Of a DNA stretch of 64,000 bases, positions 43,113 to 54,525 are shown piece after piece. The translations under genes and the position numbers were made by a program. Origin of the DNA: Siphonodentalium dalli (Eukaryota; Mollusca; Scaphopoda; Gadilida; Siphonodentaliidae); NCBI GenBank assembly GCA_032622095.1, contig CP136062.1, positions 202,271,959 through 202,335,958 of the forward strand, given 5' to 3'. The stretch's first letter is position 1. Each line of letters opens with the position of its first letter. The notes under the pieces were generated by a model. That model worked only from the letters and a program-made list of their open reading frames with translations, ran no database searches and was not told where the DNA came from.

Positions 43113-43250
43113 TGAATTTAAACAGGATGACAGAGAATATATACATGATGAGGTTGCATAAATTTGGTCAACAGAAAAGAAGATATATAACTTGTGTAAA
43201 GAGTGTGTGATAGCCGGTTTTGTGTTTGTATAATTAGAGCGTTCTGTCGG

Positions 43251-43261
43251 TCCTCTCTCTC

Positions 43262-43331
<70 letters not shown>

Positions 43332-43352
43332 CCTCTCTCTCTATCTCTCTCC
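43251..43352. repeat. CT microsatellite, ~100 bp
   Basis: An almost continuous CT run with three TATC interruptions (43266, 43291, 43341 region) and one CCCCC. Strong pyrimidine asymmetry over 100 bp could adopt triplex DNA and is prone to length change. Confidence 0.97.
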
Positions 43353-43970
43353 GTGGAAATCAAGACTGGGAAATAGTGGCCTTTGTTTATTTTAAAGGGT
43401 ATCTATGTGCTATATTTGTTGCATTTGTTTGATCTGTAGCATAAGAACATTAAATATACCTTGTCCGATTTAATACAATAAAACCACCAGCTGATCTTCT
43501 GAATTGTTCTATACCAGAAATTAATTAGATCCTATCCATTTTGAGGGTCAGATGTCGACTTTTAAAAGATACATTTTGTCAAGATAGCAGTCATTCTAAT
43601 GGCCGTCATATAAAGAGCGTTAATGGTTTCATTGCCCTCAGTGGCATTTAGTAAAGATCGTTCTCAATTATGATCGTGTGGACAAGTTCTCAAAGTAAAC
43701 ACGAGGATGCGTTTATGGATATTTTCTTTTGTCAGCTAAGCTGAAAATTGGCTAGGGAAATTTTAACTAATTTGGCGACAAATCGGACCATCTTTAAGCT
43801 ATGTAGACTGACTGCACACGTCCCTGCACATTTCCCTTCAGCTGATCAGTTCATACACGAGATGCGTTCTAAAGTTATAATCCCAATTGACAACAACGCA
43901 GATATACCCCATAAACGCGGGTTATAGTTTTGAGCAGATTTAAAGACAATATGCAACTACTGAACTCCAC
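43353..43970. other. Non-coding stretch, nothing recognised
   Basis: No gene or repeat boundary that I can support. Confidence 0.45.
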
Positions 43971-44140
43971 CGCACGTAGAAACAACTGACCCCGGGAATA
44001 AAGTGACACTTGTCAGGATACACGAACCAAGTTACCACCCCCTGCGTGGATAAACAAAATCCGCACTTACTGGGATTTGAACCAGCTTCAGCATTGCAGA
44101 TAGCAGAAAATATTAAACCGCTTGTTCACGATAAGATGTT
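43971..44140 (-). mobile_element. SINE2-type tRNA-derived element, reverse copy
   Basis: Read on the minus strand: AACAAGCGGTTTAATATTTT (A-box side), CTGCAATGCTGAAGCTGG, B box GGTTCAAATCC (44073-44083), AGTAAGTGCGGATTTTG, TGGTAACTTGGTTCGTGTAT, GGGGTCAGTTGTTTCTACG, TGCGGTGGAGTTCAG. It has a better-preserved tRNA head than the copy at 38630. Confidence 0.82.
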
Positions 44141-44591
44141 TTAAAACTTACTCTGATTGTATTGTTTGACATGCTTGGGAATGGGGGTCTCTTGTGTTGC
44201 GAATGACGCTGAGTAGAAGTACTTTACCAATTTGTCGATTTATCATGACAAGCTGTGAATGGAGGAACGAGTCGCAAGTCTATATATATTGGTGTAAATA
44301 CTGGGCATATCAACTGTTCCATTTTCCATCAACGAATATTTCAAAATTTTCTAAATAAACATTAAAGTGTAAAAGAAAAAAAAGAGGAAAGAAAGAAAAA
44401 GAATAAATGTTTGGGAGTTGTCCTTGTCTGCTGGACGACCGGTGGAAAATTTCTTATTTCCATTTCGCAGCCGACGCTCAGTCTGCTATGAAGGCTGACT
44501 CTGTGGAAAATTCCACATATCATGTGTGATATACAGTGTGTATCAAATGCACAATAGCTTCACATATCTCCAAGCAGCTTCACATGCACGT

Positions 44592-44974
44592 ACAGAAGGG
44601 CCCTGTGCCAATGCATTCTCTTATATATGCGAGTCGACCATAGGTCGCCTCGCATATATAAGAGAATGCATTGGCTTAACACATTAATAATTATAAAATT
44701 GTTAAAGAATGTAAGAAAAAATGGTAAAAAGTGTTAAAAAAGTTTTTTTTTAGGCCAATGCATTCTCTTATATATGCGAGGCGACCTATGGTCGACTCGC
44801 ATATATAAGAGAATGCATTGGCACAGGGCATAACTGTAACTATCACAATGTGGTCAAGGAGCCGGTTCCAATGATATCCATATTTGTATGGTTCTATTGA
44901 GACAGACCGAAGATATTTTAGGCTGTTGAAGCTTTATTTGGCCGTCTTGGCCGGTTTGTTGGGTAAAGGGTTAA
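44592..44974 (-). mobile_element. TTAA MITE family 1, copy E (long form, left terminus missing)
   Basis: It begins ACAGAAGGGCCCTGTGCC without the CCCTTTACCCA terminus, so about 14 bp plus TTAA are lost. The right end TGTTGGGTAAAGGGTTAA is intact. Sublineage 2, long arm on the right. Confidence 0.93.
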
Positions 44975-45567
44975 AATCGATATACATTTAATTGCCGATG
45001 GGACTAACATGATTCTATAGAACTAAAAGTATCTATAAATATAAGTCTTATATTTATCAGAATGGCTCGAGGACTGGCTCATGAAGTGTGATGCATTCTT
45101 TGCAAACGTATGGTCGTGAACAATGTATCTCTTATCGAAATGTCCATGTTACGATCGGAATAGAACTTTGAGATAACCCAAACTCAATATTTACTTTTAG
45201 TCTATGACAATTTTTTGTCCTGGAAATTTGTCTCGCTTCGTGGATTTCCAGCTTGCAGACCGACGGAGATATACTTGGAAAATTTCCATTAAAAATTCAT
45301 ATATATATTGAACAGTCCATGGTTGGCATCTACTAATATGGAGGTTTCCAGATTCCTGTGGATATACATGTAGGTAATATTGAGACAAAATTAGGGGGGA
45401 AAAATTCTACAACCAGTATGATTTTGAGTAAATTGGCTGTAAAAGGTTTGCCGTGCTACAGACTGTGTAAAATGCTAAATAACAGTTTAAATATTTTTTC
45501 GACGGGACAATTTCTATATAACTATCTTTCGAATTTCGCTCAATATTTGCAATGGAATATATAGCAT

Positions 45568-45690
45568 AATTTACCCACAGGTCCCTGGGGGAAAAATACT
45601 ACATATACCAATATATACTATACCAGTGCATGACATGTATGGTATATATTAATACAGCTGGTATTTTTTCCCCAGCGGTCTGTGAATTTA
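45568..45690. repeat. Fold-back repeat, ~50-bp arms
   Basis: CACAGGTCCCTGGGGGAAAA, ATAC and ATATACCAATATATACTATA are mirrored by TATGGTATATATTAATA, GGTATTTTTTCCCCAGCGG and TCTGTGAATTT. An AAATTAGGGGGGAAAAATTC fragment at 45388 resembles one arm. Confidence 0.75.
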
Positions 45691-46110
45691 CACGGAAAAC
45701 AACTTTCCCAGATTAAAAGTTTAGTGAATCATATGAAATATATCCTATGCATTTTCCTAATCAGCCACCTGTGACGAAATGAATAACGAGGAATATGGAT
45801 GCATGTATTCCACAGTGACACACTTTCCTACATGTATGTAAGAGGAAAACAACTTAGTTCATGGCTGTCTGATGTCAACGATTTTATTCAAATGTTAACA
45901 TCACGTCAATGACATTTTGGAGATCGTAAATCTACAATGACATTTTAACGACTTTGTCATTTGTGTAGGTTCATACTATACAGACAATTGTTTCTGTTTG
46001 AAACATGTGAAAGCATAAAAAGATTACGGGTAAAAATCGACTTTTATTGGATTTCAGTGCTATCCTAAAAAAAACTATTACTTTTACGTTCAGCATCTCA
46101 TTATCTTCCT

Positions 46111-46484
46111 TTAACCCTTTACCCAACAAACCGGCCAAAACCGGCCAAATAAAGCTTCAACAGCCTAAAATATCTTCGGTCTGTCTCAATAGAACCGTAC
46201 AAATATGGATATCATTGGAACCGGCTCCTTGACCACATTGTGATAGTTACAGTTATGCCCTGTGCCAATGCATTCTCTTATATATGCGAGTCGACCATAG
46301 GTCGCCTCGCATATATAAGAGAATGCATTGGCCTAAAAAAATATATTATTTTTTCTTACTTTTGTTAACAATTAATATGTGTTAAGCCAATGCATTCTCG
46401 TATATATGCGAGGCGACCTATGGTCGACTCGCATATATAAGAGAATGCATTGGCACAGGGCCGCTCTGTTGGGTAAATGGTTAA
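46111..46484 (+). mobile_element. TTAA MITE family 1, copy F (long form)
   Basis: TTAACCCTTTACCCAACAAA to TGTTGGGTAAATGGTTAA (one G changed to T in the right terminus). Sublineage 2. The spacer is shortened to about 45 bp. Confidence 0.94.
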
Positions 46485-46627
46485 AGACATCTGTGATAAG
46501 TTTACTATTTCGGTCTATTATTTTACTATTATTCCAGTTGCAGAAGCTGCTGTTGACTGTTATCGAACTTATTAGTTTATTCCCTTGCATCTATAGAGAG
46601 AGGTCTGGATAGATATAAACCATATTT

Positions 46628-47345
46628 ACACGGACATGGATCATTTGAACTTAAAGGCACATGAGGCCTTAGTTGTCGAAAATATTCATATTTGTTCCAA
46701 TCACCGTAAACAGAAAAACATTAAAATGCATTCAGTTTCGTTCATATATACCATGACCATCGCGTAAACAGCATGTTATCACAAAGACCTACTATATTTC
46801 ACCTAAGCAAGAGCCTGATTGTGTTACAGAAGACAGCACAATGCTACTGGCTAATCACACACAAATGGCATAAACGCTCTTTATTAGTTCCATATCAGGA
46901 ATTCACCAACAAAGAACGCTCTTTATGTTTACCATCATAATATAAACAAACACCAGAAAAGTAACTTTTTATGCTTTTGTTTACATAACAATGGTCAAAC
47001 AGATGACAATAACATACTGTTTTTGTGATATTTCTTATTTGTATACGGACAAAGTCTGTCTACATGTTGATGTTCTTTCTGTTTTTGGCGGTTTTTGACG
47101 GGTGTAAATATTTTCACAGGATACCCACCGCCAAGGCCAAACGTACCTTTAAGTACGTAATTTTGTAGTAGGGAGACTATACGTTGACAAATACCGGTAA
47201 AAAGATCTGATATATTCTGAATATAAATTAACAATTTTCCAGCTGATTTCCATTTTTCTTACAGAAATGAGATAATGCTCTTTATTCATACCGTATCAGG
47301 AATAAACTAACAATGTGCGCTCTATATTGTTTCATGCGGCATTAC
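46628..47345 (+). mobile_element. ACGGACATGG-family repeat split by another MITE
   Basis: The 5' piece ACACGGACATGGATCATTTG-AAC ends at 46650 where the AGGCAC element begins. After that element, the family landmarks resume: TTTTCCAGCTGATTTCC near 47233, AATGCTCTTTATTC near 47275, ATCAGGAATAAACTAACAA near 47295. The order matches 38063-38400. Confidence 0.65.
46651..47152 (+). mobile_element. TTAA MITE family 3 (AGGCAC ends), intact copy, 502 bp
   Basis: TTAA-AGGCACATGAGGCCTTAG at the left and GGCCAAACGTACCT-TTAA at the right form inverted termini of about 20 bp (AGGYACRTxxGGCCTTxG). The interior contains GCGTAAACAGCATGTTATCA, AACGCTCTTTATTAGTTCC, AAAGAACGCTCTTTATG, and GGCGGTTTTTGACGGGTG. 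TTAA duplication with AG-starting ends is closer to Kolobok-type than to piggyBac ends (CC), but no transposase is here to confirm. Confidence 0.92.
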
Positions 47346-48337
47346 AGTCAGCACACGACCACTTTATAAAGTTCTTTGACGTGATAAATCTTTCCGGGTC
47401 GTAAAAAGTCGGTCAAAAAGTATTTCACGTTTGTGTCGACATAGTTCGATCCCCGGAACAGGGATAGCACGTGACACAACTTCACACACGCGAATATTAC
47501 TAGGACTAATTTTGGGAACCAAACCGCATCGTAGCTTCATTGTGCGTAACATTTAAAAGTAAGTCCAATTTCTGAAGAAATGAGCTTGACGGATGTCCGA
47601 CTTCAACGCATTACATTATTCATTTGGATGTAAACTAACATTTCGAGAAATATAAATCACAGCTTACAATGCTATACAACCATGATTTTGCAAACCCAAT
47701 CTATTGGTCGATATTCACTGTGACAGACAGTGTGTATGGATTTGTAAGGATGACATATATTTGTTTATACAATATATTCGCGTGTCTGTTGTTGTAAGAA
47801 TAGCAATAGTGCCTGGAGGTACCAATCGTCGCACACCACCGTATACAGTCGGTACCAGTCGGGAGTAGAGACCTGCTAATCCACAGCTGGGAAACATACC
47901 TCGAGTTACACACGTTTCGCGTGTTTGTCTGCAGGCTGTTATTGTAAGAATTACCTCTATATATGATAGCATAAACACCTAGGCCTTAGATAAATATATA
48001 CCAGACAATTCAATGTGCTTGATTTGGTATTAAATGACTCGTGTGCTATCTACTGGGTGCCACAAGTACGTTCGTCTGGTGACATTGAGCACGTTGCGTA
48101 CGTACTGTGGGAATTTACCGACCTTGAACTTACAACCGATAAAGGTTATCAAGATCTGATGAATGAAACGCCCACGTGACTCTACACGTCGTCTGGATTG
48201 TAAGGAACGTTATGAACTTTTGCTGAGTGTTTGGGCGTTCGCGTATGTCATGTCTGGATGGTATGGCGTTTTGTTGTTTGAAGATGTTATATCGACAAAC
48301 TTAAAATACTGACGAGTATGTCTCGAGCTCGCCAACC
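47346..48337. other. Non-coding stretch, nothing recognised
   Basis: Frames of 60-90 codons around 47364-47978 on the minus strand have no family signature. Confidence 0.45.
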
Positions 48338-48430
48338 GGGGGCACATTGGTTCAATTGGTAATGTGCACCATTGACCGTGTAGAATTGGCGAAGTTGTTT
48401 CGATTCCCAATGAACGCTGATTGGCGTTCA
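48338..48430 (+). mobile_element. SINE3-type tRNA-like head
   Basis: GGGGGCACATTGGTTCAATT, GGTAATGTGC forms an A-box region and GTTTCGATTCC (48397-48407) a B box. The spacing is slightly long for a real tRNA, and no cloverleaf closes at the ends. It is followed by AATGAACGCTGATTGGCGTT. Taken as a SINE fragment, not a tRNA gene. Confidence 0.55.
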
Positions 48431-48905
48431 TTCAAAGGTTTCAGAATAGTTTATTCTCCTATAAAAAAAACATGGTATGGAGATAAGGTTGTGTGTGACA
48501 ATAACATCCACTACCCTATATGGTGTGCGGTTGTAGACAGCATTACGAATGTGATAAATTAAACATCGTATAAATTGGACATACATGTAGGTAAAACCAT
48601 TATACATGTAGCAGGGTAACAGGGCACCACATGGGGTTTGGCAAACAAAACTAATATGTACATGGTGATGATGGAAGTCCAACTGGTTGGTTGCTTAGTA
48701 CCGTGATGGGCCAGAGGAGGTAGCAACATATATCAAGACACCTGTAACCATTTTGTATGTTTTCCGCATAACGGAAGGCATGGCGCCTCTCATTAATATT
48801 GTTAGCTTTCCTACTTCCCGAGAAGAGGGTCTCTCTTAGAGTTTCGGAGAGGACAACCTGATTCGTCTGACACCAGAATCTAAATAAAATGGAAAACAGG
48901 TTTCG

Positions 48906-49282
48906 TTAACCCTTTACCCAACAAAACGGCCAAAAACGCCCAAATAAAGCTTCAACAGCCTAAAATATCTTCCGTCTGTCTCAATAACACCATACAAATA
49001 TGGATATCATTGGAACCGATTCATTGACCACATTGTGATGGTTATAGTTATGTCCTGTGCCAATGCATTCTCTTATATATGCTAGTCGACCATAGGTCGC
49101 CTCGCATATATAAGAGAATGCATTGGCCTAAAAACAAAATTTAACACTTTTTACCATTTTTTCTTACATTCATTAACAATTTTATAATTTTTCCTTACAT
49201 TTTTTAACAATTTTTATAATATTTTTCTACATTCTTTGACAATTTTATCATTTTTAATATGTGTTAAGCCAATGCATTCTCT
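48906..49282 (+). mobile_element. TTAA MITE family 1, copy G (3' truncated)
   Basis: TTAACCCTTTACCCAACAAA at the left. One palindrome is complete except for GCTAGTCGACC. The spacer has expanded: three repeats of TTACATT-TTTAACAATTTTTATA type (49140-49255). Palindrome 2 stops after CCAATGCATTCTCT at 49282, so the right end is gone. Confidence 0.9.
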
Positions 49283-49698
49283 GTTTTCAACATAAAACTG
49301 ATGTAATATTTTCGCTATGCCCGTGTCATAAATTATGGTAATTGCAGGTATTTTTCATTTTGATTTTGACAAATTTCAAGTTGGTATCAAACCGGACAGG
49401 AAATCTTGAACCATATATGCAGTTTAGTTGATCTCATGTAACATAACCAACAACGCCGCCTTATGGACTGGAACGACACTGTACCGTATAGCCAGCCGAA
49501 ATGTTATGTGGTATTGCATAATGAGTATCAGTTTCGGCAAACCGGCTTTCCTTCGTGTGTCTTTGCCAGACGGTGCAATAAGTGCACGACAGCGGACGAT
49601 ATAGACATTCGCAAAAACGAAGTTATACCCCATACCTCTCTGCACTAAACTTCACAGAACAGATTATCATTTTTCCAAGTGTCTCACGGTCATTAGAG

Positions 49699-49740
49699 CT
49701 TGAAAGCGACATTAAAGATTGACCAATCAATAGTCAACCA
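49699..49740 (+). mobile_element. 3' tail fragment of SINE1
   Basis: TTGAAAGCGACATTAAAGAT, TGACCAATCAAT matches the extreme 3' end of SINE1 (CTGAAAGCGACATTAAACCC and CAATCAAT at 2939-2976). The body is absent, as for a 5'-truncated retroposition. Confidence 0.7.
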
Positions 49741-49939
49741 ACCTTAGTGTAAATGACTTGCATGTCTGACCCAGATTCTTCGTCGTAGCCCTTTAAATTA
49801 CTAAACATGTGGACACAGTTAGCACTTTCAGCCAACTGAAGCATTCTAGAACAATTGAAAGTGTCAAAAATTCGAGCGACAAAATTAATTCACGGGCTCT
49901 GGGATCTATCATGTAACCCTTTCTATACGGAATGTGCAT

Positions 49940-50316
49940 TTAACCCTTTACCCAACAGAACGGCCCTGTGCCAATGCATTCTCTTATATATGCGAGTCGA
50001 CCATAGGTCGCCTCGCATATATAAGAGAATGCATTGGCTTAACACATTAAAAATTATAAAATTGTTAAAGAATGTAAGATTTTTTATTTTTTAGGCCAAT
50101 GCATTCTCTTATATATGCGAGACGACCTATGGTCGACTCGCATATATAAGAGAATGCATTGGCACAGGGCATAACTGTAACCATCATAATGTGGTCAATG
50201 AGCCGGTTCCAATGATATCCATATTTGTATGGTTTTATTGAGACAGACCCAAGATAATTTAGTCTGTTGCAGCTTTATTTGGCCGTTTTTGGCCGGTTTG
50301 TTGAGTAAAGGGTTAA
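49940..50316 (-). mobile_element. TTAA MITE family 1, copy H (long form)
   Basis: TTAACCCTTTACCCAACAGA to TGTTGAGTAAAGGGTTAA... reversed orientation. Sublineage 1 markers (GTCAATGAGCC, CCCAAGATAATTTAG, GTTGCAGC). Confidence 0.95.
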
Positions 50317-50337
50317 CAGAAACGCTGAAATATTAAG

Positions 50338-50725
50338 TTAAACGGACATGGCTCATTCGAACCTCCAATTTTTTTCCCACGTTATTTGAAGCGACGGATA
50401 CAATAGGTCGATAAATAAACGAACTATTGATATCCCGCTTCATATGCTCTGAAAAAAGCACTTGATAAAGTCACAGCCATTTTTCAACCGTTTTCAACTT
50501 TTCGCCAGAAGTCAGAGAAACGCTCTTTATTGCTACCATTTCAGGAATAGACTACCACGGAACGCTCTTTTCTGTTAAATGTCGTGCAAATGGCTGTTTT
50601 GTGTTTGGGATCCAAACACCGTATTCACAGTTTTATTTTTCATTATACTTCAATGCTTCTTTTTGGGTTAAGAATGCACGTAGAAAGGTAATTCAGATAT
50701 GTATCGACCTATTTCGATATTGAGA
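50338..50725 (+). mobile_element. TTAA-ACGGACATGG family repeat, copy at 50 kb
   Basis: It starts TTAAACGGACATGGCTCATT, CGAACCTCC. It shares with 38063: ATTGATATCCCGCTTCATA, CACAGCCATTTTTCA, AAACGCTCTTTATTGC, TTTCAGGAATAGACTA, CGGAACGCTCTTTTCTGTTA, ATCCAAACACCGTATTC, CTTCAATGCTTCTTTTTGG. It directly follows copy H, 21 bp away. Confidence 0.8.
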
Positions 50726-50940
50726 ACAATTCAAAAGCGAATAATATTGTGTGTATTTGGGAGCGCAAACTGCCATGTGGCTTTAAACAAAGAGCCACCA
50801 ATTTGTATGAACCTTTTCCACTTGTGTTATCTGTTCGAACGTTTGTCGTCTGCTTGTATCTCCCTCCAAACGAATAATCGGCCATTCCAAAAATATACGT
50901 TTATAACTGCAGTGAGAATCCATGAACAGTAAAGTAAAGC

Positions 50941-51941
50941 TTAAAGGCACGTGAGGCCTTAATTGTCGAAAATATTCATATTTGTTCCAAACACCGTAAA
51001 CAGAAAAACATTAAAACGCATACAGTTTAGTTCATATATACCATGACCATCGCGTAAACAGCATGTTATCATAAATACCTACGATATTTTACCTAAGCAA
51101 GAACCTGATTGGGTTACAGATGACAGCACAATGCTACTGGCTAATCACACACAGATGACATAAACGCTCTTTATTAGTTCCATATCAGGAATTCACCAAC
51201 AAAGAACGCTCTTTATGTTTACCATCATAATATAAACAAACACCAGAAAAGTAACTTTTTATGCTTTTGTTTACATAACAATGGTTAAAGACACGGTTGG
51301 CCTTGGCGGTGGGTATCCTGTGAAAATATCTCCACCCGTCAAAAACCGCCACAAACAGAAAGAACATCAAAATGTAGATAGACTTTGTCCGTATACAAAT
51401 AAGAAATATCGCATAAACAGTATGTTATGGTCATATGTTTGACCATTGTTATGTAAACAAAGGCGTAAAAAGTTACTTTTCTGGTGTTTGTTTATATTAT
51501 GATGGTAAACATAAAGAGCGTTCTTTGTTGGTGAATACCTGATATGGAACTAATAAAGAGCGTTTATGCCATTTGTGTGTGATTAGCCTGTAGCATTGTG
51601 CTGTCTTCTGTAACACAATCAGGCTCTTGCTTAGGTAAAATAAGTAGGTCTTTATGATAACATGCTGTTTACGCGATGGTCATGGTATATATATGAACGG
51701 AACTGTATGCGTTTTACTGTTTTTTTGTTAACGGTGTTTGGAATAAATATGAATATTTTCGACAATTAAGGCCGCACGTGCCTTTAAACATATGAGAATA
51801 GCATACTGTTTATGCGATATTTCTTATTTATATACGGACAAAGTATGTCTATATTTTGATGTTCTTTCTGTTTGTGGCGGTTTTTGACGGGTGGAAATAT
51901 TTTCACAGGATACCCACCGCCAAGGCCAACCGTACCTTTAA
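50941..51941 (+). mobile_element. TTAA MITE family 3, outer copy split by a second copy
   Basis: The left half is 50941-51284 (TTAA-AGGCACGTGAGGCC to ACATAACAATGG). The right half is 51788-51941 (ACATATGAGAATAGCATACT to CGTACCT-TTAA). Without the insert its length is about 500 bp, matching 46651-47152. Confidence 0.93.
51285..51787 (-). mobile_element. TTAA MITE family 3, inner copy inserted in its own kin
   Basis: A complete 503-bp copy in reverse: TTAA-AGACACGGTTGGCCTTGG to GGCCGCACGTGCCT-TTAA. It sits at a TTAA in the outer copy. The intact copy at 46651 has TGGTCAAACA at the corresponding point (46991 region), so the TTAA target in the outer copy differs by one base from that relative. 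Confidence 0.93.
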
Positions 51942-52286
51942 ATGTACTAAGAACGACAACATATTCTCGAATATATAGTCAACAGTTGAGATCGTCTATG
52001 CACAACAATTAAGTTGAAACTGTTTTCAGTTGAGCTGTGACTTGGGGATTGTTGAACATGATGAATGTTCCTTATTTATAGAAGTGACTAATATGACCTT
52101 GCAGATTAAAGGAGGAGTCATTTAGAAACGTGACCAAGAGGGTCATTCAGAATATGCGACCGAGTTGGAAATTACTGAGTTGATTCTTATTCACTTCGGT
52201 CTAAGTATAATAACGTGTATTGATTTGGAGGGAATTCATGAATTATACAAACAGAAGACCGACAGATAAACAGAAAATACAAGTGT

Positions 52287-52679
52287 TTAACCCTTTACCC
52301 AACAGAAGGGCCCTGTGCCAATGCATTCTCTTATATATGCGAGTCGACCATAGGTCGCCTCGCATATATAAGAGAATGCATTGGCTTAACACATTCAAAA
52401 TTGTTAAAGAATGTAAGAAAAAATGGTAAAAAGTGTTAAAAAAAAGATTTTGTTTAGGCCAATGCATTCTCTTATATATGCGAGGCGACCTATGGTCGAC
52501 TCGCATATATAAGAGAATGCATTGGCACAGGGCATAACTGTAACCATCACAATGTGGTCAAGGAGCCGGTTCCAATGATATCCATATTTGTATGGTTCTA
52601 TTGAGACAGACCGAAGATATTTTAGGCTGTTGAAGCTTTATTTGGCCGGTTTTGGCCGGTTTGTTGGGTAAAGGGTTAA
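52287..52679 (-). mobile_element. TTAA MITE family 1, copy I (long form)
   Basis: TTAACCCTTTACCCAACAGA to TGTTGGGTAAAGGGTTAA. Sublineage 2 (GTCAAGGAGCC, CCGAAGATATTTTAGG, GTTGAAGC). Both palindromes are near perfect. Confidence 0.96.
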
Positions 52680-52927
52680 GGATTCTAAATCATTGTTGGG
52701 AGATTTTCAGATAATATATATAGCGTTTATGAGTTATGACCGTTTTCTGAACTTGATATCTGAATATTTCCTAAGGGAACTGCTCGTCAATGAGTATTTA
52801 GCATAGAAAGGGTGGATAACTTCCCACCTAACTAAGCACCTTAGTTACCTAAGATTCCTCTTAGTCTATGAACAGAGCATGGGACTTAATATTAACCCAT
52901 TGTAGTAGCTTTTATTTCGCATTTACT

Positions 52928-53740
52928 TTAAGCCCCGGTTCCATATCCCCGATTTTCCACCACGAATGTTCCCGAATGACTCCCGAGTCATAATTTTGCA
53001 AAAATCGTGCATGGAGTAAGTTCGGGACGAGTCGGGACAGTGAATTTTTACCCCCGAACATGATCGGGGGATATCGGTGCTATCGGGGTCGATTCGGGAC
53101 AATTCTGGACTCGCTCCCGACAGTTTTGAAATGTTCAAAACTATCGGGAACCAAGCGAATCGCTCCCGATTTGTCAATCATCGGGAGAAATTCGGGAGCA
53201 AATCGGCACCTATTCGGGAGTAGTCGGCAGTATTCGGCAATATTCGGGTGGATATTCTGGAGTAGTCGGCAGTATTCGGTAGGTTATTCCCGAATTCGCC
53301 ATTTGTGGCTGCTTTTATACTGAGATCCGGTGCATCTGCAAAATGCGGCATCGATTCGGGACGTTCGGCAGCAATTGAATACCAATTCGGTATTTATTCG
53401 GCATCAATTCGGTACCAGTTCGGCATTGATTCTGGGTATTCGGCAACAATTCGGTGTAAGTCGGTAGTAATCTGGCCAATTCGGCAGCCACTCGCACGAA
53501 ATTTCGGTATCAGTTCGGGATAATTCTTGATCATTAGGGAAGAAATTCGGAAGAATTCTGGAATACTCGGCAATGTTCGGGACGATTAAATTTTGTCATA
53601 ATTCGGCATCAGTTCGGCGGCTTTTTCGAATAAAACTCGTCCAGAATTATCTCGAATGCTGCTGATTTGGTCTGGTCCCGAATTGGTGCCGAATATACTA
53701 ATTCGGGACAGAAAATCGGGAATATGGAACCGGGGCTTTA
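52928..53740. mobile_element. 807-bp Harbinger-like non-autonomous element full of TTCGGGA/ATTCGGCA motifs
   Basis: The element is 52931-53737. Ends AGCCCCGGTTCCATATCCCC and the reverse of AGCCCCGGTTCCATATTCCC (one or two mismatches in ~27 bp). The flanks TTA at 52928-52930 and 53738-53740 fit the three-base TWA duplication of PIF/Harbinger. Between the termini, TTCGGGA, TCGGGAG, ATTCGGCA, TTCGGTA and AGTCGGCAG occur dozens of times, mostly in one orientation from 53040 on. No transposase frame. Confidence 0.82.
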
Positions 53741-54525
53741 GGGTTTAATGCTGAACAATTTGGTTATTCGGTCGGACAGTACGTGACTTGCTGACTATAC
53801 AAGCAAGTCACTACACACATGGCACAAATGCGCCGCCATATGCGTTTGTAATATTCCTCCTGTAAAAACGTTCCACAAATTGACCGACACGTGTGTGCGT
53901 ACGCATATAATCTACATGTATGTGCATATATAATTCATTATGTTGAAAAGTAAATCCATTGTCTAACAGTGGATGAAATATTCAACAACCTGCATCCGCA
54001 TAGGTTAACCATTCTAACAGTGTGCCAAAAAGTTACAGTTCTATCTTGAGTCCATTACCTGGATAAAACGGGAGATAAGTTGTTACTTCAAAAATATGTA
54101 TATGAAATAAACAAATGGGTATACGTACTAAATGACTCAATAATGCGGTTCATAGATAAATGCACACCATTATAAATTAAAATATTTTTTTTAGTATATT
54201 AAAAAATATGCGCCAACCAACAAATCGCAGTCAGTATAAATAGGCCATTATGTTCTCTTATTGGACCATTTGATCAGGGGAACATGAAGGCATTCGGTTG
54301 GGTTACGCCGCTCCTGTACAATACTCGGTCTCCAAACAGATTTACGTCTCGAGATTTGTGATTCAATTTTGTGTTTTGAATGTATAGGATTTCCTTCATT
54401 CCATTTGTTATGGCTCAGGGCATGAAATGAAAAGTGAATCACAGATCTAGAGACTTAAATATGTTAGGATTTTCGTCATCTTCTCAAAGAGACTCTGCAA
54501 AAATATACCTTTGTGCGATGTTTTG
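53741..54525. other. Non-coding stretch, nothing recognised
   Basis: No gene, RNA or repeat boundary supported. Confidence 0.45.

Noticed and set aside
53315..53523. Repetitive peptides (YQFGIYSASIRYQFGID) as a low-complexity protein
   Set aside because: They come from the TTCGGCA-type motif repeats of the Harbinger-like element, not from a gene.
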